Notes: generated from the letters alone by a model not told the origin. A DNA stretch of 64,000 bases from Cricetomys ansorgei (GCA_026225945.1 JAMJFZ010003163.1:21264501-21328500); one strand, 5' to 3'. Shown: positions 32,800-44,212, counted from the stretch's first letter. A program made the numbers and translations.

Positions 32800-33555
32800 A
32801 GGTTCTCTGCATACTAGAGACAATACAATTAAAGATGAAAATGAATTACGGGCTCCTTATCACACAACAGGCACTCAACTAAAGCTGTCTTTAAATTTAT
32901 GATTATCAAATATATAAAGGCATATATTTAAAGGGTCAAAGCGTTACACAAAATGACATGAAAGTCAGCAGCTGCCACCCTCTGCCCCACTTCCTTCTTC
33001 CCAGTAACCATGACTTACAGATCTCCAAAGAGGAAACATTGGTATTTATCTGCACATTTCTATACAGCATCCCACGCTAATGTCTTCAGTTTGCCCTCCT
33101 AAACGCTATACGCTGATGTCCCCCACTTCTAATGACTACTGAACTTCTATTCGCTCCCCCTAGCCTCACCAAATATCCTTGTTCCTACATACTCTTTTCA
33201 ATAAAACCATCTGTAGTTTTTTCAGATCAATATTCAATGTTGACATTATGACTGCACAGGCGTGAATAAGCTAATAATGGTTGTTTTTCTTTGCTGTGTA
33301 GTTTTGGTTTCCCTAGAGATAATGGTCTTGTTTTCTTTCCTCTTTTTTTCCCCCTCCTGGGAACTTATCACTAATGCAACTTTAAGTTTTCTGCCTTTTG
33401 TCTAAATCTCTTTTCAAGACATTAGCTACTTAGCTATCTATCAAGCTCCTTTTCTTGAGCAAAATCCCCTAGAAGGTTCTGGTAGGGTTCAGATTTAATT
33501 TGATTTCTTCTCTCTTGTCTTGAGTCCCCTCTTTCCTGAATCTCCTCTCTTCCTT
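32800..33555. other. AT-rich DNA, unclassified
   Basis: May include old L1-like text, but no landmark is clear enough to call. Confidence 0.35.
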
Positions 33556-33559
33556 TTTA

Positions 33560-34920
33560 TCAAATTCTTCCCTATTTCGGATGGAACATATCCTTAAGTA
33601 GCTTCTAGGAAATGGATTTGTTTACCTAAAAATATCTTTATTCAACCTTCATATTTCCTCTCTAAGTAGTGGACACAAAGGAATGTTTTTAGGTATTGTT
33701 TGAGGCAAAGAATGTGGGAACAGTAAAACAATAGCAACGAAAGCTTTTGACAAGTTTTATCATATAGACATTTGGAAACTTCCTTATAGTAAAAGAAACA
33801 AAAGTAAAGGCAGACCACAGAAAGGACGCTCCCCTTTCGGGGGCATGTACCTAAAATAGCAGATATTGATATTTTTTAGCATCTCTGCTTATCAGAAATT
33901 CTGTCATATGTCACTTGTCCCTACATTTATTTGATTGGTAGTTTGTCTGTGTGTACACTTCCAAGTGGTATTATTCATTTCTCTTTCCATTTTGAAGACA
34001 CTTTTCTAGTGCCATCCAACATCTAGCACGGCTATAAGAAGATTGAAAGCATTCTGATTTCTGGCCTCCTCACTCTCCTTTCTCCCCATGGTTCTGAGAT
34101 CTGTAGGCTTTGTATAATTATTGTCACTGTGCTGAGAACCCAGGGGCCTTCTCTTTCTGGGGATTCGCCCTTTGGTAATAGGAAATTGTTTCCCTTTGTG
34201 GAATACCCACTGCCCAGATCTTAGACTTCCCATACTGAAACACTGTACTGGTCACTTGTCTGGTGCTGTAATAAAATACCATAACTAAGGCAACTTTATA
34301 GAAAGGAGGGTTCATTTTTAGCTGATGGTTCCAGAGGGATAAGAGCCCATCACGGAGGAAAGCAGCCGAGTAGCAGACGTGGATGCAGGAGCAGAAAGCT
34401 GAGAGCTCACATCCTCCATATCAAGCATGTAGCAGAGAGAACAGGAAATGCAGCTAGACTATAAAACCTCAAAGCCATGTTCCAAGGCTGTACTTCTTCT
34501 GGGAAGGCTCCACTTCCTAAAGGTTCTAGAGCCTTCTAAAACAACGCCACCAACTGGGAATCGAGTGTACAAACACATGAGCCAGTGCAGGACATTTCTC
34601 ATTCAAACCAACACAGACTCTAAATTATCTTATTTTCTACCTCTTTGCCTTTTTAATTCTACCATCTAGGAAATTTGTTTAGTTTTTACTCAACTAAATC
34701 TTGCCTGTTGTCATTCCATTTATATTCCACTTGTAATTATTGTGATTCTTTTGCCTAAATGTCTCTTTTATAAGACTTCCCTGTTCTTGACTTGGAATTG
34801 CAACAAGCAGGATCTTTTCCTTTTGCATGGTTTCTGTTTTTTACTGGTCTTTTGTTATTGATGTTCATTTTTATTTCTAGCTGTCAATTAAGATATCTAC
34901 GTAGTGTGACAATCCAGTTG
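33560..34920 (-). mobile_element. Ancient mammalian L1M-like repeat, interrupted
   Basis: 'taaaaatatctttattcaaccttcat', 'ttgaagacacttttctagtgccatccaacatctagca', 'agaagattgaaagcattctgatttctggcct' and, after the family A insertion, 'gaaatttgtttagtttttactcaactaaatctt' resemble a long old mammalian LINE-type repeat read in reverse. The exact family is not assigned. Confidence 0.45.
34245..34670 (-). repeat. Family A repeat, reversed
   Basis: 'ggtgctgtaataaaataccataactaaggcaacttt..gaaaggagggttcattttta' to 'aaaacaacgccaccaactggg' is the reverse of family A. It splits the ancient repeat around it. Confidence 0.6.
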
Positions 34921-34944
34921 CTTGCTTATTTAGGCGTATAAGAC

Positions 34945-35060
34945 TGGGAAGAGATGGTTCAGCATTTAACAGCACTTTCTCCTCTTGCAGAGGACACAGG
35001 TTCAGGTCCCAGTACCCATACAGGCAAAACACTCATACATATAAATTTTTTTAAATCCCT
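34945..35060 (+). repeat. B2/B3 SINE, internally deleted
   Basis: 'actgggaagagatggttcagcatttaacagcac' and 'ggacacaggttcaggtcccagtaccc' jump directly to the end 'aggcaaaacactcatacatataa'. Confidence 0.8.
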
Positions 35061-35074
35061 TTTTAAAAAGATTA

Positions 35075-35190
35075 TAAAGCAGTGTGTGGTGCTTATACCT
35101 CTAATCTCAGCACTTAAGAAGCTGAGATAGAAGGACTGTTGTGAGTTTGAGACTAGCCTGTGCTACAAAGTGAGACCTCGTCAGAAAAGA
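35075..35190 (+). repeat. B1 SINE
   Basis: 'gcagtgtgtggtgcttatacctctaatctcagcacttaagaagctgag' to 'aaagtgagacctcgtcag'. Confidence 0.8.
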
Positions 35191-35420
35191 GAAAGATAGA
35201 AAGAGGGAAGAGGAAGGAAGAAAGAAAGAGAGAGAGAGAGAGAGAGAAGGAAGGAAGGAAGGAAGGAAGGAAGGAAGGAAGGAAGGGAAGGAAAGGAAGG
35301 AAAAGAAAGAGAGCAAGAGAAAGAAAGGACTGAGGAATGGAGGGAGGGGGGCAGGAGGGAGGAGGAAGGGGGGACAAAAAGAAAGAAAATAGAAAAGGGA
35401 AACAGAGGAAGAAACTGAAA
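35191..35420 (+). repeat. Purine-rich tract with (AG)n and (GGAA)n
   Basis: A/G-only repeats (AG x12, then GGAA x13, then mixed), grown from the B1 tail. Three overlapping low-complexity minus frames here are not genes. Confidence 0.95.
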
Positions 35421-35519
35421 GGACAAGACCAAAGCAGCCAAACTTTAGTCAGGCTACTAAGAGCACCAAAATTGTGTAGGCCCAAGCCAGGAGCACCGTG
35501 ACCCAAAACAGTTCCCAGA

Positions 35520-35987
35520 GTTAAAGAAAAACAATTTCTGTAAGAAAAACACTAAGACAAATAAGACGGCCTTGGGCTAAAAGAGTTTCCCCACGTAGAC
35601 AGCCCATAGCCTCGGGCTAAGGGTCTTCCCCCCACCCACAATGACTAAGACCCTAAAGTTTACATTTTCTAGGAGCCTGCAACCTTGCTATATGCCAGCA
35701 CCAATCAGCTTAAAGGTTAACTGGCCCCTACCTATCAAAATGGGAAAACAATTTGGGGACCAATCCACCTGTCCCAACTCAGTCTGTGCCTAGCAACTGT
35801 CAGCCCCCTAGCAACCGTTTCAACTGTATAAAAAGCTTAACCATTTGCTCCTCGTGGCCGCTTCTATCCTGCGTGTTAGAACGGTCCCAGTATACTGGAA
35901 TAAATCCTCTTGCTATTTGCATCGATTTCCCGACTGTGAGTTTCTGTGGGGGTGCAGCGTTCCGGTTTGGACCCCTGGGGTCCAACA
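35520..35987 (+). mobile_element. ERV1-type solo LTR
   Basis: Gammaretrovirus-like promoter order: 'accaatcagc' CCAAT-type text (35,701), TATA box TATAAAA (35,827-35,833), poly(A) signal AATAAA (35,899-35,904) followed by 'cctcttgctatttgcatcgattt', ending GGGGTCCAACA. No convincing primer-binding site follows and no second copy is in the window, so it is probably solo. The 5' edge is uncertain. Confidence 0.6.
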
Positions 35988-36194
35988 AAACCAGATTGGC
36001 AGCTCCAAGGGTAATTACTGCCGTGAACTTCACCTGACCTGGCTGAGCTCTTCCCTTGTCAGATGTTTGTGGATCAGGGTCCCCAGAGAAAGCTCCTGGC
36101 CAGACCCCTAGTAACCACAAGGGCCTGAGCATCACTTCCACGGCTGAGTGAAAGTACACCTTCTTCACACCTCTATTTTCAGTAGGATGACTGT

Positions 36195-36600
36195 CCCGGT
36201 TGGTTAGTTTTTGTCAGGTTGATACAAACTACCTTCACCTGGAGGAAGGAAGAACCACTACTGAGGAATTGCTTCCATCAGATTGGCTTGTGAGCATTTC
36301 TGTGGATCATTTTCTTGATTGACAGCTATGTGGGAGGTACTAGTTCTCTGTGGCTGGTACAACCCCTGGACAGGTAGTCCTAGGAGATAGAAGAAAAAAT
36401 AAGCAAGCTGTGCCAGTCATTGCAAGTAAGCCAATAGCTAGCTTTCCTCCATGGTTCCTGCCTCTGTTCTAGCTTGAGTTCCTGGGCTGACTTCCCTGCA
36501 TAATGGACTGTGATCGGGATGTGTAAGCCAACTAAACACCTTCCTCCCCGAGTTACATTGGCTGTGATGTTTATCATCATAAAAAGGGAAGTGCAGTGAC
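36195..36600 (+). repeat. Family A repeat
   Basis: 'gtcaggttgatacaaactaccttcacctgg', 'ttcttgattgacagctatgtggg', 'ttcctgggctgacttccctgcataatggactgtgat', 'aactaaacaccttcctccccgagttacattggctgtgatg' in plus orientation. Confidence 0.65.
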
Positions 36601-36779
36601 CTCAAGTTCAATAATAGCAGGGTTCCCAGTCCCCACAAGCTCTGTTTGACCTCAGTGAATGACAAGCTCCTGGACCTCCTTTAAGATGAAAACAGAACAG
36701 TTGCCAGCTGTGGCCTTGGAAAAGGAAATCAGGGCCTGGTGCCCCTCTTCTCGTTGGTCGATTCTACTCTGGTCTACTT

Positions 36780-36905
36780 TGGAGGTGTGAGGCAAAGTTT
36801 TACTGTATAATCCAAGCTGGCCTGGAACCTCTCGATCCTCCTGTCTCTGACACCTGAGCGCTGGGATCACACGTGTGTGCCGCCGTGCCCTGCTTGTGAT
36901 CGTTC
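36780..36905 (-). repeat. B1 SINE
   Basis: The reverse of B1: 'gaggcaaagttttactgtataatccaagctggcctggaacc' and 'gcgctgggatcacacgtgtgtgccgccgtgcc'. Confidence 0.8.
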
Positions 36906-37059
36906 TTAAATACATTCAACCACCACCTACCCCTCATAAAGCATCCTTTTAGTGAAGTCTCGAAGGCAATAGAAATAATAATAGAAATAAGTTCGAGGCA
37001 TGGATTCCTTTCTCGGATTTTTACACAAAGCCCCTGAGAATTATTTGTGATATTATGTA

Positions 37060-37150
37060 TATAACCTTCCTCTAGGAAAGTACCATGAGTGTGCCCATTT
37101 CACAGTTGCAGAAACCACTCGGAGGAGAGTGCTTTCCCCAGAGGGTCACA
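37060..37150 (+). repeat. MIR fragment
   Basis: 'gtgcccatttcacagttgcagaaacca..cagagggtcac' is MIR core. Confidence 0.5.
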
Positions 37151-37244
37151 ATGAATAGAGAGACCCCTTGGATCATAAACCGTAGTATAATCACACTGTA
37201 GAAGACCACTGAGCAGTGAGAACTAGGGCTCCACCACACCAAGG

Positions 37245-37330
37245 AACTTTCCTCCCTCCTCTCCTCCCCCTCTTCCTCTTCTTCTCTTCCTCCTCCTCCT
37301 CCTCCTTCTTTTTCTTTTCTCCTTCTTTGA
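37245..37330 (+). repeat. Pyrimidine-rich (TCC)n tract
   Basis: CT-only repeats, including about six TCC units, adjoining the reversed B1. Confidence 0.9.
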
Positions 37331-37455
37331 GGCAGAATCTGATTGTAGCCTTGGCTAGCCTGCTGGAACTCACTATAAACCAGGCATACCTTGAACTCAC
37401 AGAGATCTGCCTGCCTCCCAAATGCTAGGGTTAAAGGCGTGTGCCACGGGCTTCA
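37331..37455 (-). repeat. B1 SINE
   Basis: The reverse of B1: 'gctggaactcactataaaccaggcataccttgaactcacagagatctgcctgcctccc' to 'aaaggcgtgtgccacggg'. Confidence 0.9.
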
Positions 37456-37459
37456 AGTA

Positions 37460-38100
37460 AGAACTTTGATGGAACAACGAGTTGCATGAAGAGGACAGAC
37501 ATGGCCAAGTGACACAGAGCACATAGGTGGAAGGTATCCTGTGCAACTCAAGGACATGATAGAAAGGAGCAAATACGCGGGGCCAAGGTTCTAGAACTGC
37601 TTCTCAATATGAACAGTTGAAGTGTGGATACATTCACCTCCCAAAGCTTCAGCAACCTTGAGACTCACCTCACATGAACTTGTCTGTTTGTTTGGAATAC
37701 TCCTGTAAGAAGTGTAAAATGGGGGATGCAGTCAGTCCCAAGGGAGACATCTACAGAACACCCTCACACCTACAGCTCAGGAAACATTGACAAAAGGTAG
37801 GATTGTAAGAGCCAGAGGCTCTCAGGGGGCTTTGCTGTGAGGTTATGTCTCCTCCTAAGATCAGAAGCTACTGCACTCAGTCTCACCAACCCGACTGCCC
37901 AAATGTGAGCTAAATAAGGAAGAAACCAACAAACACACCAAGCTACACGAGGAAAAGTCCACGAGGCTTCAAACCCTACACAAAGAAGTACAGGCAACTG
38001 AGTGAAGCTGGGAATGGAGAGGTGGCCCTCCCCAGAGAAAAGCACAATTGGTCGGTTAGTACCTAAGGGTCAGTCCTGAAAACATACATACACGTAACGT
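37460..38100. other. Single-copy DNA, no gene seen
   Basis: A 91-codon minus frame (37,770-38,045) has no domain. Nothing else is recognised. Confidence 0.5.
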
Positions 38101-38104
38101 TATT

Positions 38105-38312
38105 TAGACTCAACGGGTTATATTTGTAATCTCAGCTACTCGGGGCTGAAGCAGGAGGGTCAGCGTCAGGTTCAAGGTCTGCCTTAGTATACTGGGACAC
38201 TGATGTGAGAGAGAGAATCTGGAAAAACCACTCAGCCATACAGTGCTGCCTGGTGTGTGCAAGACTCCTCCCTTTCTAGTTCCCAGTGTCACAAAAATAA
38301 AAATAAAAAGTA
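38105..38312 (+). repeat. B1-ID composite SINE
   Basis: The B1-like part 'tatatttgtaatctcagctactcggggctgaagcaggaggg..ggttcaaggtctgcc' is followed by an ID-like part 'tggtgtgtgcaagactcctccctttctagttcccagtgtcac' and an A-rich tail. The same order occurs at 59,755. Confidence 0.5.
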
Positions 38313-38314
38313 GA

Positions 38315-40140
38315 ATTACCCAAAGAAAAATCAAGTTAGCATCATTCCACAATGTGCAAACTTTCTGTTTGCTCTCTCTAAAATAAATGTGATCCCTTTA
38401 TTTTACCCAATGCTCGTTCAGAAGAATCAAAGAATTCAACAAACAGGAATCTATATCCAGATAAAAAAGAACCAGTGTCCAGAAGTTAAATATGTATTAA
38501 TTCCACATCAACCCTATTCCCTTTATAGAGGAGAAGTTGGTTGGTTCTTTTTTTTGTTTTTGATTTAAGTTATAAGAAGAGAGAACCATCAGGTTCTTAT
38601 ATCCTCAAGTCTCACAAGTTACAATCAAAAGTCTAGCCTTTATCCTAAGCTTAATCAACAGCTCTTGTAACTGAGTAACAGGCTGGATTATTAAAAATAA
38701 AAATAATAAAAATTAAAAACCAGACATTGAAAAGTTGGAGAATTGGTGGTTCTATTAAAACTAAGACTGCCTCAATCTGGCTAATCTTGGTCTCCTGGAT
38801 AGACTGTTTAAACTGCTGATGAGTTGGATTGGTTACTTTATAAACCATAGACATTTGAATGTGTTGCTGTTAGTGCTTGTGTCTTGGTGCACGCCCTACT
38901 AGAATTCTCTCTGCAAGGAGGTCAGCTTGTCTTCATTTTACACTTTCCAGGATAACAGAGTACAAAAGTAAACAAAGTAGTGGGCTCCTTCTCTCCCCTC
39001 TCCATAGGAAATGTGCTTGGGTTTTCCCATTCATTGGTTGGGGGCGTGGAGGGGGGATAAGAAAACGCAGTGTTCTGCTTTGCTTTGCTTAACCGGAGGA
39101 ATCCCCCAAAGCCTGGGGTGGGAAGCCGGACAGTGAAAGGCCTGGCAGTGGATTCCTTTGTTTGGTTTTTATTGTGCATGACTAAATGTATTAGATGTGT
39201 TGGATCACAGAGAATGTGTGCCCGTGAAGCACGGAGCTGTTGAATCTGTATGCATTTTGCCTACTAATACTGTTGTCCTTTCGAGATACAAAAGGTCTCC
39301 ACACTAACTTGGTATCTGAGTCACTTTAGTAAAATTACAGTCAGAGCCTGCTCTGTGAGTCTTCTGTAGGAAACTAGAGACGCCTCCTAAAACCTTTGGA
39401 CGGGATGATTATTTTTCCCATGATTTTTTTTTTCTCCTACCAAAATTGTGTAGCAGAAGCAGGAGGCAGGGTCCAGGAAGGGAAGTGATGGGCGGAATGT
39501 TCTGGAAATCACTCTTCATGACACACCACCAAAGGTGAGCAGAGGCACATTTTTTAAAAAGTCTAATCTTTTAAACGACACCATCTGAGCCTCTGCGATG
39601 AGGGAAGCTGGCTTGCCTCAGTCATCCCCTGTGACAGCTGGAAAGCGGCTGACTCAGGGGCAGGCCCTTCTTCACAGATACAGGTTCTTTTTATTTTATG
39701 TTTATTTTATTTTATGTTTGCAGATAGACAGGGCTACTTCTGAACACCAGGGGGAGAAATAGGCCATCAACAGACTTGTACCAGCCTTACTGACCTTCTC
39801 TGAGAAAAGAAACTAGAAATGTCCTTCCTCGCAGAAGTATAACAAATGTCTTCCTGCAAATCTTATTTTTTTTTTCCAGTGCAGATTTTTAATTGAGGAA
39901 GATTATTGCTTGGGAGTGGGGACTGGGTGAATCTTTGGAAACATCTTTGCTCCAGGTTTTGGAAAAAAAAAAAAAAAAATCCCTCACCAAGAGGATTACT
40001 GATAGGTTTATTGCCCAGCCATGGAGCCAGGTACTTTGAGTTCAAAATAAAAGAAGATGTGATTGGAGGGAAGATCTGGCTGCTGCAGGCCCTCTGCTCT
40101 AATAGACAATGTTGAAGAAGTGTGTTTTGTTTTGTTTTTG
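38315..40140. other. Single-copy DNA, no gene seen
   Basis: T-rich runs lie near 38,549 and 39,424 and an A18 run at 39,962. No exon or recognised repeat. Confidence 0.5.
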
Positions 40141-40144
40141 GTTT

Positions 40145-40205
40145 TGTGCCTTGGTTTCCCCGTCTGCAAAAGGAGGGCTTTGCGCTAGATTATCCTTAAG
40201 GCCCC
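40145..40205 (+). repeat. MIR fragment
   Basis: 'gtgccttggtttccccgtctgcaaaaggagggctttgcgctagattatccttaaggcccc' is the MIR right core. Confidence 0.65.
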
Positions 40206-40359
40206 CAAAACTCAAAAGAAATCTGAAGCTCAGATCTGTCCCGGTCCGCCTGCCAGCCAGCATTTCAAGCAAACATGTTCGCGCCACCGAACGGCTGTTT
40301 TCCCCATACTCCTAATTGACGACATTTTATACCTGAACTTACAATTTCATCACTTATAC

Positions 40360-40780
40360 CTACCCCATATCATTTAAGGTCTCTCCTCTCTGCTTTGAAG
40401 TTCAAAGAAAGAGAAGACTTTGTATAATGAGGATGGCCCCTTTGAAATGCTCCCCGTGCAGCTGCAGGCTGGCAGATTCCGCGCGGTGCGAGGAAGCTAT
40501 TGTGATGCAGATGTGCTTCCAAGTGTCTCTGTAGCAAGAGCATTTCCACGGCCCTTTACTGTATTTCTTCTATTATTCATAGAACACAATGTAAATGAAG
40601 CCATAAATTTTACCCCCCACACTAGATGTAGAAAGAAGATAATGGAAATTGTGAATTATGAATGAATCTCTGTTATTGTAATTCCTTAAGGATTCTGATG
40701 GAGATGATTAAATTCATGCAAAGACACAGACTGGAAACTTTCCCGCCTGCCTGCGTCCTCACTAATGCCTCTTGGAATGT
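40360..40780. promoter_or_regulatory. Candidate conserved noncoding / enhancer-like island
   Basis: Repeat-free. Within 60 bases it holds three TCF/LEF-type cores: a perfect inverted pair CTTTGAA-G-TTCAAAG (40,393-40,407) and CTTTGAA (40,440-40,446). A CpG-rich patch follows ('ttccgcgcggtgcgagg'), then AT-rich text with SOX- and homeodomain-like words ('acacaatgtaaatg', 'ttattgtaattcc', 'gatgattaaattc'). An 81-codon frame at 40,420 has no known domain. Regulatory function is inferred from motif clustering only. Confidence 0.35.
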
Positions 40781-40938
40781 CACAAGGTAAGGATAGGCTA
40801 GAGATGATCTTGGTTTCACATTTACCTGCCAAATAATCTCACAGATGATCTACCTAAACTCGTATATATTAAAGTTTCTTCCCGGGGGAAGGGAAAAATG
40901 GGTCGTACCAGTATCTCCCAAGGATTCAGGTCTGTCTC

Positions 40939-41136
40939 TTAGGAGCCTAAGCGGAAAACCTACCCTGAGTCCTATAAATTCATTTTCTCTTTCAAAAAAC
41001 TAGAGGGAGAAAAACCGACAGTACGAGGGAGGGGGGCGTGTCTTTCTCAAGAAGATGAACCTGCCATCTAATGAAGCCAAGGATACAGACTGTTTGATTT
41101 TCTCTTCTAAGTTTGTTTTGATAACAAGAATTCTGG
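40939..41136 (+). repeat. Local paralogous segment, copy 1
   Basis: Aligns by eye over about 180 bases with 42,087-42,291: both have 'ctga..cct..aaatt..ttt.ctcttt..aaaa', 'ggagaaaaa', 'ccatctaatgaagccaaggat/ acatctagtgatgtcaaggct' and 'tttgttttgataa'. Either an ancient local duplication or two copies of an unrecognised repeat. Confidence 0.6.
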
Positions 41137-41139
41137 TCA

Positions 41140-42085
41140 ATGATTCTCCCGACCGTAGTACGTGGTTCTTCTAAATAATGACGGCAGGCCGTGAGACTCG
41201 GAAGCCGTTCTGGTTTTTGGATAATGACAGAAAGCACTTCACTGATGTGAGACAAAGCCCTTGGAAAATCTCAGCCTTAATCCACTTTCGTCCCGAGCCA
41301 GGCTTTTAGAAGGTTAGAGTCCCCCAAAATGAGATTTGAGATGATATTTAACAGTTCAAGTGTCATCCGGAAAGAGTTCTCTCCAGCAAAATCCCAAAAT
41401 AGATTTTTGACATTTTTATACAAGGAATATGCATGGAGAGATGAAGCAATAGGCGCACGCAGACTTCTGTGCAGGAGCAACTTCTACTCTCAGGCACAAA
41501 ATCATGTAAAACGTAGACGTGATTATGCAGGTAGGCGTGAAAGATCCTCCAGGAGAGATGTTAGCATTCACCACAGTGTAGCAGATGCCAGGTGAGCTAG
41601 GAGTTCCCAGGCAGCCGGCATCCCTTCTCCGTCTCAGCATCCTTTTCTACAAAATGAAAAATTTGGACTAGATGATCTCAAAGGCAGTTCAAATTTAGTC
41701 TTTGTAGTTATTAGCAAAGGGGGATGCCTGTGTTCTTGTGTTCACCATCAGTGGGGCTTGGACCAGGAGGTGAGGTGACTCACAGGCTAAGACACCAACC
41801 TGTGTTGAGGACTTAGGAAGGTCCAAGAGAATCAGTGAAGGGTTTCTACAAACAGCTGGGTCTGGGAGCACAGACAAAGGTCACTGAGCTGCTGGCCAAA
41901 GGGATAGCCTTCACTATTTGTGAAAAATAAGGTTAGCTGATGACCTTAGGATACTACCTCTTCAGCTCCTAGAAGCTGAACCATAAACTTCAGCCTGGAC
42001 AGATCACCTTACTGAAGACAGAGAATTCATTCCCAAGAAAGTGAGTGTGTGGCAGATGTGTTCATCAGACGTATTCTGGCATGCT
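41140..42085. other. Single-copy DNA, no gene seen
   Basis: Contains a MIR fragment at 41,625-41,700 and otherwise nothing recognised. An 88-codon plus frame (41,329-41,592) has no known domain. Confidence 0.5.
41625..41700 (+). repeat. MIR fragment
   Basis: 'tccttttctacaaaatgaaaaatttggactagatgatctcaaagg' is the MIR right core. Confidence 0.65.
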
Positions 42086-42086
42086 G

Positions 42087-42291
42087 CTTAAGATCCTGAA
42101 CACAAAACACTTGAACCTTATGACCCTGAACCCTGGAAATTTGTTTCCTCTTTTAGAAAAGTGTAGGGAGAAAAAGCAAAATTAAGCAGGAGACAATGTT
42201 TTTCTTTAAAAGATGACCCAGACATCTAGTGATGTCAAGGCTAAAGGTTTTTTCCCCTTTCTACATTTGTTTTGATAAAGAGAATGTTGGT
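42087..42291 (+). repeat. Local paralogous segment, copy 2
   Basis: Partner of 40,939-41,136 in the same orientation, about 1.15 kb downstream, with roughly two-thirds identity by eye and small indels. Confidence 0.6.
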
Positions 42292-42294
42292 ATT

Positions 42295-43088
42295 CTTGGA
42301 ATTGACTGCTCAAAATGACCACGTAGAATCTTAGAGAAACATCTTCTTACTCTCAAACTCCCTCTACCTCTGCTTCCCTCAGCCAAGACTCCAACCCTCT
42401 CTTTCCTTCCTCATCAGCCCTCCTGACAACTCCAGGGGATATCAGAGTGTAAGGCAAACTGAAGGAATGGGGCATGGAGAAAGAGCCCATATGGGAGACA
42501 CTGAATGATCACCAGGGACCAGTGAGCACCATCAGGGGATAGTCTAGAGAGCTGTAGCAAGCATATAATACCCTGGAACTGAAGACAGAGAGAGTATGGG
42601 GAGCATTCTCAGAGCCCCAATGCTCCCTACAGGCAAGAGCCACAGGAAGGTGCTGCCTGCTAGGAAGGGGATGAAATGCAGCTGGTCTACCAGATGCCAC
42701 CAGAAATAGGAGGAAATGGAGATCGTAGCATCCAGTGTCTCTCCTCTTACCACCAGAAACAGTATCTGCACCTCACATTGGACACATCTACCAGGGGCCA
42801 TCTGAGCAAGAGCCTGTAGCAACCAACCCTATGGGACAGAGCGTAGCAGTTTGAGGAAGAGAACAGCTCTCCAACAGCAGGCGGTGATGAGCTGTACACC
42901 TGGGAGGACTGCCGAGTGAGCAGCCTCATGTGTTCTTTCTGTTGCCTCTGAGACTTAAAGCCAAGAACAAGTTGTCTCTTCATTCCTTCTGAGGTGGTGA
43001 ACGGGATGGTTGGGCTGGTACAACTGGGAAGAGCCAGTAGCCAGACAGAAACACAGGAAGCTTACCTGGCCTGGTTAAAACTCAAAAT
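42295..43088. other. Unclassified, no gene seen
   Basis: GC-moderate sequence with short frames of up to 92 codons on the minus strand. No domain and no recognised repeat. Confidence 0.45.
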
Positions 43089-43091
43089 GTT

Positions 43092-43249
43092 GCCAGGTGG
43101 TGGTGGTGCACGCCTTTAATCCCAGCACTCAGGAGGCAGAGGCAGGCAGTTCTCTGTGAGTTCGAGGGCAGCTTGGTCTACAGAGTGAGTTCCAGGACAG
43201 CCAGAGTTACAACAGAGAAACCCTGTCAAACAAACAAACAAAAAAAAAA
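43092..43249 (+). repeat. B1 SINE, well preserved
   Basis: 'gccaggtggtggtggtgcacgcctttaatcccagcactcaggaggcagagg' to 'aaaccctgtc' with a CAAA/A tail. It has the variant 'agttacaacagagaaacc' where common B1 has 'gctacacagagaaacc'. Confidence 0.97.
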
Positions 43250-44165
43250 CCTCAAAACCTCATCGACCTCTCTCCTTTGCATACTTTCCTCACTCACTTT
43301 TCTAAGGTCAAGACCCTGCTACCTGTTGCTATGGCCTTGTAACCCAGCTCCCCATCACTGTCTCCCCATCTACACCATTTACATATGGGGAAAGCCCCCA
43401 TTGCTTTGCTTATCTACAGGAACATCACACACACACAACAGATGAGCTCCTCGTGTGTTCCAGTCTGGTGACACCAAGAGACAAAGGTCCACGACGCCGT
43501 CTTCAAGAGGAGGCAGGCAGAAGCCCATCTGCCTTCCTTTCTTACAATGCTAAGTCGTGTTTGCTTGACGCGCTTCTCTCTGTAACACGATACACATTTT
43601 TAAACAGAGGCTGTCTTTCCTGGCCTGTGACTCCCCCACACTGTAGGGATTGTGTATCGCTCTGGTACATAGCAAGCGTTTCATAAGGTTTTGTAGATTG
43701 AGGAAGAGGATAGCTGAATAAACAAAGCTGACATAGAGGAATGTTTTCCAGCGGGCTAGGAAGCCCTTTTCTCCTTGCAAAGATAACCTAGCCTTTCACA
43801 CAGCACCAAAGATCCTGTGGGCCTAAGAAAGTCATCTGCCGGCTAGCTCGTCACGGTTACAAAATCCCTCGCGTAGATTCATCTCTTAAGGTTCCCAGGA
43901 GCAGTCATCAAGTAAGCAGACGTCCTTAAGTGGCATTTGGAGGCTAGATCAGAGGACAAAGTAGTTGATAAGGAAGAAAAGGATTGAGGCTACAGGGTGA
44001 GGGATGTGGGCTCTCGATCAGCTCTTCCCTGTTAAAATAGTACTGAGTAACACTCGCCATTTTTACGTCTGACTCTCCTCAAATATCATTCGCCTTTGTG
44101 TGAAACTTTGACAATTGGTTTTAAAAGGAGATTTTCCTTTTCCAGAAGTGTGTGGGATTTCCCAC
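43250..44165. other. Single-copy DNA, no gene seen
   Basis: Apart from a MIR/L2-like tail near 43,600-43,700, nothing is recognised. Confidence 0.5.
43600..43705 (+). repeat. MIR/L2 3'-end fragment
   Basis: 'ctgtagggattgtgtatcgctctggtacatagcaagcgtttcat' resembles the '..gcctggcacatagtaggcgctcaat' end of MIR/L2. Confidence 0.4.
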
Positions 44166-44170
44166 TGTTC

Positions 44171-44173
<3 letters not shown>

Positions 44174-44210
<37 letters not shown>

Positions 44211-44212
44211 TT
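44174..44212 (+). repeat. (TTA)n microsatellite
   Basis: About 12 TTA units at the A-tail side of a reversed B1. The poly-tyrosine frame is an artefact. Confidence 0.97.

Noticed and set aside
35107..35506. Ser/Leu/Pro-rich minus frames resembling low-complexity membrane proteins
   Set aside because: Encoded by a purine-rich simple-sequence tract.
40420..40665. 81-codon frame as a possible exon
   Set aside because: No domain and no clear acceptor/donor pair. The motif cluster makes a regulatory reading more economical.
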